DNA from: Halalkalibacter akibai JCM 9157
GTDB lineage: Bacteria > Bacillota > Bacilli > Bacillales > Bacillaceae_D
DNA length: 64,000 nucleotides
Assembly: GCF_000513135.1 (NCBI RefSeq)
Contig: NZ_BAUV01000002.1
Span: forward strand, 186,001 to 250,000
Direction: 5' to 3'
The position numbers and the translations under genes are program-made. Positions 44,014 through 52,682 of this stretch are shown piece by piece. Every line of letters begins with the position of its first letter. Within the stretch, counting starts at the first letter, position 1. The notes beneath the pieces were generated by a model. The model saw nothing but the letters and a program-made list of their open reading frames with translations, did not search any database and was not told the origin of the DNA.

Positions 44014-45624
44014 ATGGAACGGTACCAACAAAAATTTATTGAAAGAATCATTGAAACGACAGGGAAATGGAAAAATGAAAAAGTGATTTCACATAATGCG
44101 GTTGTAAGATTTTTTCATACCGTCTTAGGAACTGGAGCAACAATAGGACTACATGAATACGCTGATGCAGCGAGAGTGCAATTAGAAAAAGTAAAAAAAA
44201 TGGATAAAGAAGAAGGTTGGACTTTCGAGGAATTAGCACCTATGTTAGTTGACTTTCCATCTCAGAAAGTAGATCAAAAAAGTGAAGAGATAGCAAACAT
44301 CACGCAACCTACCTTACACGAAGAGTTAAAACCATTAGTTCTTTTAATTGATGATGATCATGATTTTGTCGATTATACAAAGAGAATGTTAGAAAAAGAA
44401 GGTTATTTGGTGCTTGTCGCATTAACGGCTCAAAAAGCTCTTGAACTTTATATGAACCAACGCCCAGATTGCGTTTTATTAGATTATGTTATTCCTGGTG
44501 TCGATGCTTTTCATCTACTTGAACAGGTGCTGGCAAAAGCTAAAAATGAGTTCATCCCTGTAATGATGATTAGTGCTGAAAGAGATTATAATGTTGAATT
44601 AGATGCTTATCGCAAAGGAGTAACGGACTACTTTCACAAGCCGATAAATGAGGAAATTTTTCTTGTTCGACTGAAAAATAGGTTAACTTTAAGAAAGACA
44701 ATTCAAAATTCAGTTATGATTGATGAATTAACTAAAGCTTTTTCTAGACGGTTTTTAGAAATAGAAGCAAAGAGATTAATCGAATCCTATCACCGTTACG
44801 GTGAGGATTTTTCCTTAGCTATTCTGGATTTAGACCATTTCAAACAAGTGAATGATACATATGGTCATCCAATAGGAGATAAAGTATTAGTAGAATTTGT
44901 TGATTATCTAAATCGCTCTAAACGAAAGCTTGATATGGTATTTCGTTTAGGGGGAGAGGAATTTTTAATGCTGTTTCCTCATACGACAAAAGAACAAGCA
45001 CAGAAGACATTAAACCGCTTTTTGGACGGTTTTCATAAAATTCTCTTCACAGAAGGAGAAGCTAAGTTTCAAATTACGTTCTCTGCTGGTTTAACAGATA
45101 TGCGTGATAACTTGCAGAATATCCAACCTTTAATAGAAGAAGCCGATCAAGCATTATACGAAGCAAAAGGTAATGGACGTAACCAAGTCGCAGTGTACCA
45201 TAATAATTCGATTAAAAAGATTCATAATCAAGTGCATATCTATATCGTCGATGACGATCCTATTATTCGCCAAGTATTATTGGACAATATCAATACGTTA
45301 AATATTAATGGCGTCGCAATCCATACGGAAAGTTTCCGAGAAGGCGAATCGTTTCTCACTTCTGATTGGTATAAGCCACGAGAACGTCACATTATCATTC
45401 TCGATCGCATTATGCCGCGGATTGATGGACTCGAATTGGTATCTAGAATTAGAGAGAAATACCCGCAAGGAAAAGTTGTTATTATGATGTTAACTGGTAG
45501 AAACAACGAAAAAGAAATCATTCGTGCACTTGATCTCGGAGCAGATGATTATGTAACAAAACCATTTAAATTAGATGAATTATTAGCTCGAGTAAAGAGA
45601 TTAATTTATAGGTCGTTTATTTAA
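44014..45624 (+). CDS. HPt-REC-GGDEF-REC hybrid signalling protein (diguanylate cyclase)
   Basis: 536 residues, four modules. Residues ~1-95: HPt-like helical bundle with VVRFFHTVLGTGATIG, His35 in the place of the phospho-accepting His, but Leu replaces the usual Lys two residues later. Residues ~105-225: receiver with acid pocket IDDDHD and acceptor Asp157 (CVLLDYVIPG). Residues ~233-395: diguanylate cyclase with LDLDHFKQVNDTYGH and active motif GGEEF (313-317), with an inhibitory RxxD site (304-307). Residues ~407-536: second receiver, IVDDDP and Asp464 (IIILDRIMPR). It would make cyclic di-GMP under phosphorelay control. SD aaaggag sets ATG 44014. First of a four-gene cluster. Confidence 0.9.
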   Translation: MERYQQKFIERIIETTGKWKNEKVISHNAVVRFFHTVLGTGATIGLHEYADAARVQLEKVKKMDKEEGWTFEELAPMLVDFPSQKVDQKSEEIANITQPTLHEELKPLVLLIDDDHDFVDYTKRMLEKEGYLVLVALTAQKALELYMNQRPDCVLLDYVIPGVDAFHLLEQVLAKAKNEFIPVMMISAERDYNVELDAYRKGVTDYFHKPINEEIFLVRLKNRLTLRKTIQNSVMIDELTKAFSRRFLEIEAKRLIESYHRYGEDFSLAILDLDHFKQVNDTYGHPIGDKVLVEFVDYLNRSKRKLDMVFRLGGEEFLMLFPHTTKEQAQKTLNRFLDGFHKILFTEGEAKFQITFSAGLTDMRDNLQNIQPLIEEADQALYEAKGNGRNQVAVYHNNSIKKIHNQVHIYIVDDDPIIRQVLLDNINTLNINGVAIHTESFREGESFLTSDWYKPRERHIIILDRIMPRIDGLELVSRIREKYPQGKVVIMMLTGRNNEKEIIRALDLGADDYVTKPFKLDELLARVKRLIYRSFI

Positions 45625-45641
45625 TATAGAGGGGGGAATTT

Positions 45642-46682
45642 ATGACATATCTAGTTGTGCTGGTTGTTCTTTTAATCTTTCTAAATGTCTCGCTCCTCAT
45701 ATATTTACTAGTAAGTAAACATTTAACTCAAATTAGAGAAAAACAAAAACGAGAAATTGAAGCTGAAATTCTTCAAGCAGTTGAAGAAATCATTAAAGGT
45801 AAGATGGCGAAAATACCCAAATTATTTAAGAGAAATAGGTTGTTTTATGAAGTGCTTGAGGAAACGTTAAGTCATTTTATACTATTATTTAATAGTGAAG
45901 AAACGATCACTATATTAAGAAAAATTGCGGAAGATGAATTAACAACTCGGTATCAAAGTCAGTTGAAGAAGGGTAAATGGAGTAAACGGATGAATGTCTT
46001 ATACTATATTGAAGATTTTGAAATGAGTTCTCTTCAAGATAGCCTTTGGAAATACTATAAAAATAGAAAACATTCGGAAGCAGAGAAACATCAAGTAATT
46101 AGAACATTATCCACCTTAAGAGACGAGAGGATATTAAAAGAGATAAAGAGATCACCAGATTGGCCATATTTCTTGCTTAAAGAGTGTTTTAGGAGGTTTG
46201 GTCTCGCTTTTTTACATGAACTTATTTATCATTCCCTATCCGAACTAACTGAGGAAGTCCAAGTTGCCTTATTAGATGTAGTCATTGAAGCAAAAGATCA
46301 TACTGCTGGTCCTTTATTCGATGCTCTTCTGTTTTCTTCATCCTTAGAAATACGTATTAGAGCTCTTAAAGCTATATATCTATTTGGGTCTAGTCAAAAA
46401 GGAAATGAATTACTGTCATTCCAGCATTCGGAACATTGGGTGGAACGAATGTTTTTCGCTCGAATTGCCGGTAAATTAAAAAAACAACGTTATAGTCAGG
46501 CTCTCATACAATTATTATCTGATGCTAACTGGTGGGTTAGGCAAGCTGCTGCGGAATCATTATCAAAGTATGAAGACGGGTTGCTTTTACTAGAATATGT
46601 GTACGCGACAAGCAAGGATCAATTTGCACGAGATACGTCATCTCAATGGCTAGGAGAGGCGGTTGGGCAGAATGATAAATAA
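45642..46682 (+). CDS. Membrane-anchored HEAT-repeat protein
   Basis: 346 residues. N-terminal membrane helix (YLVVLVVLLIFLNVSLLIYLLV), a charged helical neck (KQKREIEAEILQAVEEIIKGK), then alpha-solenoid repeats with HEAT character near the C-terminus (EVQVALLDVVIEAKDHTAGPLFDALLFSSSLEIRIRALKAIYLFGS; SQALIQLLSDANWWVRQAAAESLSKY). Such scaffolds bind proteins. It lies 17 bases after the cyclase gene and overlaps the glycosyltransferase gene, so it probably couples the signal to the transferase. SD gaggggggaa before ATG 45642. Confidence 0.82.
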   Translation: MTYLVVLVVLLIFLNVSLLIYLLVSKHLTQIREKQKREIEAEILQAVEEIIKGKMAKIPKLFKRNRLFYEVLEETLSHFILLFNSEETITILRKIAEDELTTRYQSQLKKGKWSKRMNVLYYIEDFEMSSLQDSLWKYYKNRKHSEAEKHQVIRTLSTLRDERILKEIKRSPDWPYFLLKECFRRFGLAFLHELIYHSLSELTEEVQVALLDVVIEAKDHTAGPLFDALLFSSSLEIRIRALKAIYLFGSSQKGNELLSFQHSEHWVERMFFARIAGKLKKQRYSQALIQLLSDANWWVRQAAAESLSKYEDGLLLLEYVYATSKDQFARDTSSQWLGEAVGQNDK

Positions 46683-48072
46683 TTTGTTTGATTATCTTGG
46701 ACTAGCTATTTTCATTTATATGATAGGAGCATCGGTGTTTTATTTAGTTTTATTCATGTTTTCTTTTCTCGTACTACGTAAAGAAAGAGGGCTGAATAAA
46801 AAAGTACCGTACGAAGACCTTCTTGTTAGTGAAGATACAAAACCGATTTCAATTTTAGTTCCAGCTTATAATGAAGAAACCGGTATTGTAAGTAGTGTTC
46901 GTTCATTATTAAGTATGAACTATAAAGAGTATGAAATTATTGTTATTAATGATGGTTCAAAAGATGAGACATTAGAGAGAATGATTGAAGCATACCATAT
47001 GGTTGAAACAACGATGACGATTCGTAAACAGGTTCCATCTAATGAAATTAAAACGGTTTATCGTTCGAAACTATTCGATAACTTAGTTCTAGTTGATAAG
47101 ATTAACGGAGGTAAATCAGACGCTTTAAATGCAGGAATAAACACTTCTCGTTATCCCTATATATGCACACTAGATGGAGATTCTCTTCTTGAGCAAGATG
47201 CTCTGTTAAAAGTAATGAAACCGATCATTGATTCAAATGAGCAGGTTATTGCAACAGGAGGGAGCGTAAGAATTGCTAATGGTTGTTTAGTTGAAAGGGG
47301 AGAAGTGATGAATGTAGGTCTCCCTCGTAACCCTATTGTCATTATGCAGATCATTGAGTACTTAAGAGCTTTTTTAATCGGGCGTATTGGTTTAAGTCGT
47401 CATAATTTACTGCTTATTATTTCTGGTGCATTCGGAGTTTTTAATAAATCTTGGGTTATTAAAGCAGGTGGCTATGAAAGAGGAACTGTTGGAGAAGATA
47501 TGGAACTAGTCGTTAGGTTGCATAAGTTGATTGCCGAAGAAAAATCGGATAAACAGATGCAGTATATCCCAGATCCTGTTTGTTGGACGGAAGCGCCAGA
47601 GTCTATTTCGATTTTAAGTAGACAAAGGACAAGGTGGCAACGAGGTTTATTTGAAACATTACGAAAACACAAAGATATGATGATGAATCCAAAGTTTAAA
47701 AAAGTTGGTCTTATATCAATGCCATATTTTTTATTAATTGAATTGTTAGGAGCTTTTGTTGAAGGATTAGCTTATGTTTTTATTGTTTCTGGCCTTTTCT
47801 TTTCGCTCATTTCGATTGAACTTACTATTTTATTATTTTTAGTGACTTGGTTTTATGGATGTTATATTTCAATGTGTGGTGTTTTATTAGAGGAATGGAG
47901 CCTAAGAAGATATCCTAAAAAGAGGCATTTACTCATCCTCTTTTTCTATGCAAGCACAGAGATGTTTTGGTATCGTCCCTTGACAGTGTGGTGGAGATTA
48001 GAAGGAGTATGGCAAGCATTTCGTAAAAAAACGGAATGGGGAGTTATGACTAGAAAAGGAGTTTCTAAATAA
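46672..48072 (+). CDS. Membrane glycosyltransferase family 2 (processive, polysaccharide synthase-like)
   Basis: 466 residues. One N-terminal membrane helix, a GT-A domain and three or four C-terminal helices, the layout of IcaA/PgaC/hyaluronan or cellulose synthases. Motifs: ILVPAYNEETGI, VINDGSKDET (first Asp), CTLDGDSLL (DxD), VGEDMELVVRLH (ED of the acceptor site) and QRTRWQRG (QxxRW, processive signature). It would extend a polymer from a nucleotide sugar and push it across the membrane. Its start lies within the HEAT gene. A single-domain response regulator follows. The sugar is not known. Confidence 0.88.
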   Translation: MINNLFDYLGLAIFIYMIGASVFYLVLFMFSFLVLRKERGLNKKVPYEDLLVSEDTKPISILVPAYNEETGIVSSVRSLLSMNYKEYEIIVINDGSKDETLERMIEAYHMVETTMTIRKQVPSNEIKTVYRSKLFDNLVLVDKINGGKSDALNAGINTSRYPYICTLDGDSLLEQDALLKVMKPIIDSNEQVIATGGSVRIANGCLVERGEVMNVGLPRNPIVIMQIIEYLRAFLIGRIGLSRHNLLLIISGAFGVFNKSWVIKAGGYERGTVGEDMELVVRLHKLIAEEKSDKQMQYIPDPVCWTEAPESISILSRQRTRWQRGLFETLRKHKDMMMNPKFKKVGLISMPYFLLIELLGAFVEGLAYVFIVSGLFFSLISIELTILLFLVTWFYGCYISMCGVLLEEWSLRRYPKKRHLLILFFYASTEMFWYRPLTVWWRLEGVWQAFRKKTEWGVMTRKGVSK

Positions 48073-48215
48073 AAGGATGTCTTGTAGAAAACGTTTTTCA
48101 TCTCTTAGCGAAGCGGTTGTAGCGGATTGTAACGAAGAACTTACTTCTGTCTTAACCATTTTGTTTACAAAGTATGGGCAAACCCATTAAATACAAATAG
48201 GGAAGGAGTTCTGAT

Positions 48216-48596
48216 TTGAATAAATTATTAGTAACAGATGACGAGGAAATATTGAGAATGCTTATTGTTGACACTCTTGAAGATGAAGGGTTTGATATTG
48301 ATGAGGCATCTGATGGCGAAGAAGCACTTTCGTTTCTTGAGCAAAAAGAATACGCTCTTCTCATCTTAGATTATATGATGCCTAAGTTAACAGGTCTTGA
48401 CGTATTGAAAAAGGTAAGAGCGAATCCTGTAACTAGCAATCAAAAAGTTCTTATGCTGACCGCAAAAGGGCAAGCGCAGGACAAGCAAGAAATGCTTGAT
48501 AACGGGGCCGATTCCATTCTTATTAAACCATTTAGTCCAAAGGAACTTGTTGAAACGGTAAAAGATTTAATAGATGCTTCACAAAACGAGAGGTAG
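48216..48596 (+). CDS. Single-domain response regulator (CheY-like)
   Basis: 126 residues, receiver only. Acid pocket TDDEE, acceptor Asp in LLILDYMMPKLTG, LMLTAKG (Thr switch), and ADSILIKPFSP (Lys). No output domain, so it acts by binding a partner or as a phosphate sink. Start TTG 48216, after aaggag. It completes the cluster with the HPt-REC-GGDEF-REC protein, which could donate phosphate through its HPt. Confidence 0.9.
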   Translation: MNKLLVTDDEEILRMLIVDTLEDEGFDIDEASDGEEALSFLEQKEYALLILDYMMPKLTGLDVLKKVRANPVTSNQKVLMLTAKGQAQDKQEMLDNGADSILIKPFSPKELVETVKDLIDASQNER

Positions 48597-48784
48597 AACT
48601 TAATGTTCTGCTTCTTTTTTTGTATTTAGTCAATAGAGTAAGAGTGTGACAAGCTCACTTCAAAAAGAAAGTTAGGTGAAAGTAGTTAAATTTGCAAAAA
48701 TCGTAAATGCCGAATATACTTTTTGTATAAGTTTTATTTACTATACGTTCAACGTTTTTATAATAAATTTCGATGGAGGAAACT

Positions 48785-50281
48785 ATGCCTGCCAAAAAAA
48801 TATACATTATCGGTGCAGGGCCGGGGGGACTAGCAGCAGCAATGCTTTTAGCGGGAAATGGTTATCAAGTAGAAGTATTTGAAAAACAACCATACTTGGG
48901 CGGAAGAACCTCTGCGCTAAAGCGAGATGGCTATACATTTGATCGCGGTCCAACCTTTCTTAGTATGCCCTATATTTTAAGCGAATTGTTTGAATCTGTT
49001 GGAATAAATATGAACGACTATTTACAATTAATCGAATTAGATCCAATGTATCAACTGAAATTTCCCGAATACTCCTTTTTCCCTTCTAGAAACATTGAGC
49101 TGACGTATCAGCAAATAAAGTCATTATTTCCGGGGAATGAGGAAGGCTATATTCGCTTTATGAGAGATACAGAAAAGAAGATGAATGTTTTAATGCCAAT
49201 TTTACAAAATCGCCATAGTTCACTTTTAGATTACGGCAGATGGCGAACGTTACGAGCCTTACCATCTTTATCACTGCATCAATCACTTTATCAAGTACTA
49301 AGTTCTTATTTTCAAGATGAGAATTTAAAGATAGGTTTTACGTTTCAATCAAAATATTTAGGTATGTCACCATGGGAATGTCCGGGGGCATTCAGCATTT
49401 TATCTTTCATGGAACATAAATACGGTGTATTCCATCCTCGTGGTGGACTAAATCAAATACCAGAAGCATTAGCTAAGGTTACCAGGGAATTTGGTGGAAA
49501 GATCCACTTAAATACAGGAGTTAAGAAAATCCTAACGAATAATCGCGTAGTAAAAGGTATTGAGTTAGATAATGGTGAGAAATTAGCCTGCGATGAATTA
49601 ATCATAAATGCTGATTTTGCTCATGCGATGACGACATTGTTAGATGATGAGTTAAAGCATTACTCTAAGAATAAGCTTGAGAAAAAAGAGTATTCCTGTT
49701 CAACATTTATGATTTATGCTGGGGTAAAAAAAGAATTTGAACTACCACACCATACCATTGTATTTTCCCGAGATTATAAGAAAAACGTAGAAGAGATTAC
49801 GAAAACAAAAACAATGTCAGATGACCCATCTATCTATATTCAAAATGGCTCTGCTACAGATTCTAGTCTTGCTCCAAAAGGTAAATCTTCTATGTATTTG
49901 CTAGCACCAGTACCTAATAACTTTAGTTTATTAGATTGGGAAGAGCATAAAGAAGAGTTTAGAGATTTAGTCTATGAACAAATTGAGACAAAAACAGATT
50001 TTAAAAACTTGAGAAGTTATGTAGAAACAGAAGAAATTATAACACCTTTAGATTGGGAGAATAACCATGCTGTGTACAAGGGGGCAACTTTTAATCTCTC
50101 TCATCGTTTAAAACAAATGATGTATTACAGACCACATAACCAATTTCAAGAACTTAAGCATTGTTGGCTTGTAGGAGGAGGTACTCATCCTGGGAGTGGA
50201 CTACCAACGATTTTTGAATCTGCACGAATTACAGCTAACCTGTTAATGGATGCTGATAAAGGAGTGAGAAGAATCAAGTGA
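48785..50281 (+). CDS. CrtN/CrtI-type carotenoid desaturase or oxidase (paralogue 1)
   Basis: 498 residues, FAD-dependent amine-oxidase fold. FAD site YIIGAGPGGLAAAMLLAGNG at the N-terminus, GGRTSALKRDGYTFDRGPTFLSMP, and the C-terminal GGGTHPGSGLPTIFESARITANL dinucleotide-binding block of CrtI-type enzymes. It acts on a hydrophobic C30 carotenoid at the membrane. It differs from the next gene in the end signature and may do a later oxidation (CrtNc-like) or part of the desaturation. SD ggagg sets ATG 48785. It overlaps the next gene by 4 bases. Confidence 0.85.
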   Translation: MPAKKIYIIGAGPGGLAAAMLLAGNGYQVEVFEKQPYLGGRTSALKRDGYTFDRGPTFLSMPYILSELFESVGINMNDYLQLIELDPMYQLKFPEYSFFPSRNIELTYQQIKSLFPGNEEGYIRFMRDTEKKMNVLMPILQNRHSSLLDYGRWRTLRALPSLSLHQSLYQVLSSYFQDENLKIGFTFQSKYLGMSPWECPGAFSILSFMEHKYGVFHPRGGLNQIPEALAKVTREFGGKIHLNTGVKKILTNNRVVKGIELDNGEKLACDELIINADFAHAMTTLLDDELKHYSKNKLEKKEYSCSTFMIYAGVKKEFELPHHTIVFSRDYKKNVEEITKTKTMSDDPSIYIQNGSATDSSLAPKGKSSMYLLAPVPNNFSLLDWEEHKEEFRDLVYEQIETKTDFKNLRSYVETEEIITPLDWENNHAVYKGATFNLSHRLKQMMYYRPHNQFQELKHCWLVGGGTHPGSGLPTIFESARITANLLMDADKGVRRIK

Positions 50282-51735
50282 AAACAATAATTGTAGGTGG
50301 TGGCGTGGGAGGATTAATAACTGCACTTTATTTAAGTCAGCAAGGAGAAGAAGTGATCATTTATGAGAAAGAAAACCGTCTAGGTGGTCGATTAACTTTT
50401 GTTGAAAAGGATGGTTACCGAATAGATCAAGGACCGACAATTGTCCTTCTCCCTGAGATGATTACATCTATTTTGAATGAAGTGGATATATCCCCGAAAC
50501 AGTTAGATTTTATTCAAATAGATCCTTTATATAAAATGCAGTATCCCGATGGTACTGTTTTCTATAAATGGAGTGATGAACAAAAGCAGTTAGCAGAAAT
50601 ATCTAGATTATATCCAGGGGAAGAAACAGGGTTTTTGAGGTTTTTGCACGAAATGAATGAAAGGTTTGAAAAAGGGAAAGGAGCTTTTTTAGAGCGATCA
50701 TTTTTAAAAAAACATACCTTTTTTTCTCCAAAGTCTCTTAAAACACTATGGGAATTAAAAGCTTATCAGACTGTACAAAAGCAGATTCAAACTTATTTCT
50801 CTAACAAAAGATTACAAGAAGCATTCACATTACAAACTCTTTATATTGGTGGAACTCCATTCCAGTCACCTGCACTTTATTCACTTGTATCTTTCAGTGA
50901 ACATCAACACGGTATTTGGTACTTGAAAGGCGGCTATGCCAAGCTTGTAGATATACTGGAAAAGAAGTTAAAAGAAAATCAAGTAACGGTACATTTAAAT
51001 CATAAAGTAGAGAAGGTAGATACCATTGGAAAAGAGTGTAAGGGGTTATGGGTCAATGGTAAATATGAACAGGCTGATAGAATTGTCTTAAATGGTGATC
51101 TTCCGATTATGAAGAAGTTATTAAATCAGAAAAATGAAAAGAAAACGTATGTAGCTTCATCAGGATGTTTACTTCTATATATCGGCGTAGATCATTTATA
51201 TACGGATGCAGAGGTACATCAATTTTTAATGACCGATGACTTAGAGCAAAATATGGATGATGTATTTAAGCATAAGAAACTTTCAAGTAAGCCTTCTATG
51301 TATATTTTTAATCCTTCCAAAATTGACAGTACTCTAGCTCCGGTAGGTAAAAGCGTACTATATGTTCTAATCCCAGTACCATCTGGAAATGAAGTTGACT
51401 GGAACAATGTTGAGCCATTTATCAATCAGTGTTTAGAGGAGATGGAAAAAAGGGGTTTTAGTCTTTTAAGAGAGCATACAGAATGGATGGAAGTTAGAAC
51501 ACCAGCTGATGCAAAAAAAGATGGATTGTATCAAGGGGGGAGTTTTGGGATTGCTCCGATTTTAAGTCAATCTGGTGTGTTTCGGCCACAATTAAAACCT
51601 TTTGGTTTTGACAATGTGTATGCAGTTGGAGCATCGACTCATCCTGGGGGAGGAATTCCTATCGTTATGCAAGGAGCTAAAATCTTAGCCGATCATTTGA
51701 AAGAGGAGAGATCAAAGGGGGATAAGAAAAAATGA
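50278..51735 (+). CDS. crtN: 4,4'-diapophytoene desaturase (CrtN-like, paralogue 2)
   Basis: 485 residues. FAD site IIVGGGVGGLITALYLSQQG, GGRLTFVEKDGYRIDQGPTIVLLP, and GASTHPGGGIPIVMQGAKILADHL at the end. The GPTIVxxP block and GASTHPGxGxPIV end are closest, of the three paralogues here, to Staphylococcus aureus CrtN, which introduces double bases of conjugation into 4,4'-diapophytoene. Start is GTG 50278, overlapping the upstream stop; its own stop overlaps crtM (ATGA). The three genes form a tight operon. Confidence 0.86.
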   Translation: MKTIIVGGGVGGLITALYLSQQGEEVIIYEKENRLGGRLTFVEKDGYRIDQGPTIVLLPEMITSILNEVDISPKQLDFIQIDPLYKMQYPDGTVFYKWSDEQKQLAEISRLYPGEETGFLRFLHEMNERFEKGKGAFLERSFLKKHTFFSPKSLKTLWELKAYQTVQKQIQTYFSNKRLQEAFTLQTLYIGGTPFQSPALYSLVSFSEHQHGIWYLKGGYAKLVDILEKKLKENQVTVHLNHKVEKVDTIGKECKGLWVNGKYEQADRIVLNGDLPIMKKLLNQKNEKKTYVASSGCLLLYIGVDHLYTDAEVHQFLMTDDLEQNMDDVFKHKKLSSKPSMYIFNPSKIDSTLAPVGKSVLYVLIPVPSGNEVDWNNVEPFINQCLEEMEKRGFSLLREHTEWMEVRTPADAKKDGLYQGGSFGIAPILSQSGVFRPQLKPFGFDNVYAVGASTHPGGGIPIVMQGAKILADHLKEERSKGDKKK

Positions 51736-52601
51736 CGGAATTAGAAAAAGCATATCATGATTGCTATTTAACGATTGCTCATCATTCAAAGACTTTTGCA
51801 AAAGCATTTAGCATTTTACCTGCTCCAAAAAGAAATGCCGTCTGGGCGGTTTACTCTTTTTGTCGTGAAGTTGATGATATTGTTGATGAAGGGGAGAATC
51901 CTAAACAGCAACTCATGGAATTCGAATCTCTCTTTACTCAGTTCTTAAACGGAAGCTTGCAAACGGATTCTTCACAATGGATTGCTCTCCAAGATGTATT
52001 TAAAAACTATGAAATGGACGAAACAGCTTTTTGGGATATGATCACCGGTCAAAAAATGGATTTAATTAAAAATCGCTATCAAACCATGGAAGAACTTGAG
52101 CAATATTGTTATCATGTTGCAAGCTCAGTTGGTTTAATGTTGTTACCAATCTTGGCACCTCATACACATGAACAACTTCGAACTGGGGGAATAGCATTAG
52201 GGATTGCGATGCAAATCACTAATGTGTTAAGAGATGTTGGAGAGGACCTTCAGCGAAACCGTGTGTATTTGCCACAAGAAATTTTAGATCAGTATGGGGT
52301 TACAATAGAAACTTTAAAAGAACAAAAAGTTACTTCAGGTTTCGTTGAAGTATGGGAGCATTTAGCGAAAAGAGCAGAACAGCTTTTTGAAGTAGCATTA
52401 GATTCCATTCATGCCTACCCCGCCGATGCAAGGATACCAGTAAAAGGAGCGGCCACTATGTACCGCGCTATCCTTGGGAAAATTAGACGCAATCAATATC
52501 AAGTATTTAATAAAAGAAACTATGTAACGAGTGAAGAGAAAAGAGTGATTCTGTCAAAAATGAAGTTTGACACAAATAGCAACAAGTTGCATAAAGTATA
52601 A
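51732..52601 (+). CDS. crtM: 4,4'-diapophytoene synthase (squalene/phytoene synthase family)
   Basis: 289 residues. Both Asp-rich motifs that bind diphosphate-magnesium are seen: REVDDIVDE (DxxxD) and NVLRDVGEDLQRNR (DxxED). It condenses two farnesyl diphosphates head to head to give the C30 chain, in keeping with crtN-type partners. ATG 51732 overlaps crtN. A bidirectional terminator follows, separating it from the convergent arm of the same pathway. Confidence 0.93.
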   Translation: MTELEKAYHDCYLTIAHHSKTFAKAFSILPAPKRNAVWAVYSFCREVDDIVDEGENPKQQLMEFESLFTQFLNGSLQTDSSQWIALQDVFKNYEMDETAFWDMITGQKMDLIKNRYQTMEELEQYCYHVASSVGLMLLPILAPHTHEQLRTGGIALGIAMQITNVLRDVGEDLQRNRVYLPQEILDQYGVTIETLKEQKVTSGFVEVWEHLAKRAEQLFEVALDSIHAYPADARIPVKGAATMYRAILGKIRRNQYQVFNKRNYVTSEEKRVILSKMKFDTNSNKLHKV

Positions 52602-52644
52602 CAGAGAGCTTGGGTGTGGCCGCATCCACTTTCCCCTAGGGATT

Positions 52645-52680
52645 AAAAGCGATACAGTTCATATGACTGAATCGCTTTTT
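52645..52680. terminator. Bidirectional terminator between the two carotenoid arms
   Basis: Stem of about 13-14 bases (aaaagcgatacagt with actgaatcgctttt, one mismatch) flanked by AAAA and TTTTT. Confidence 0.85.
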
Positions 52681-52682
52681 AG

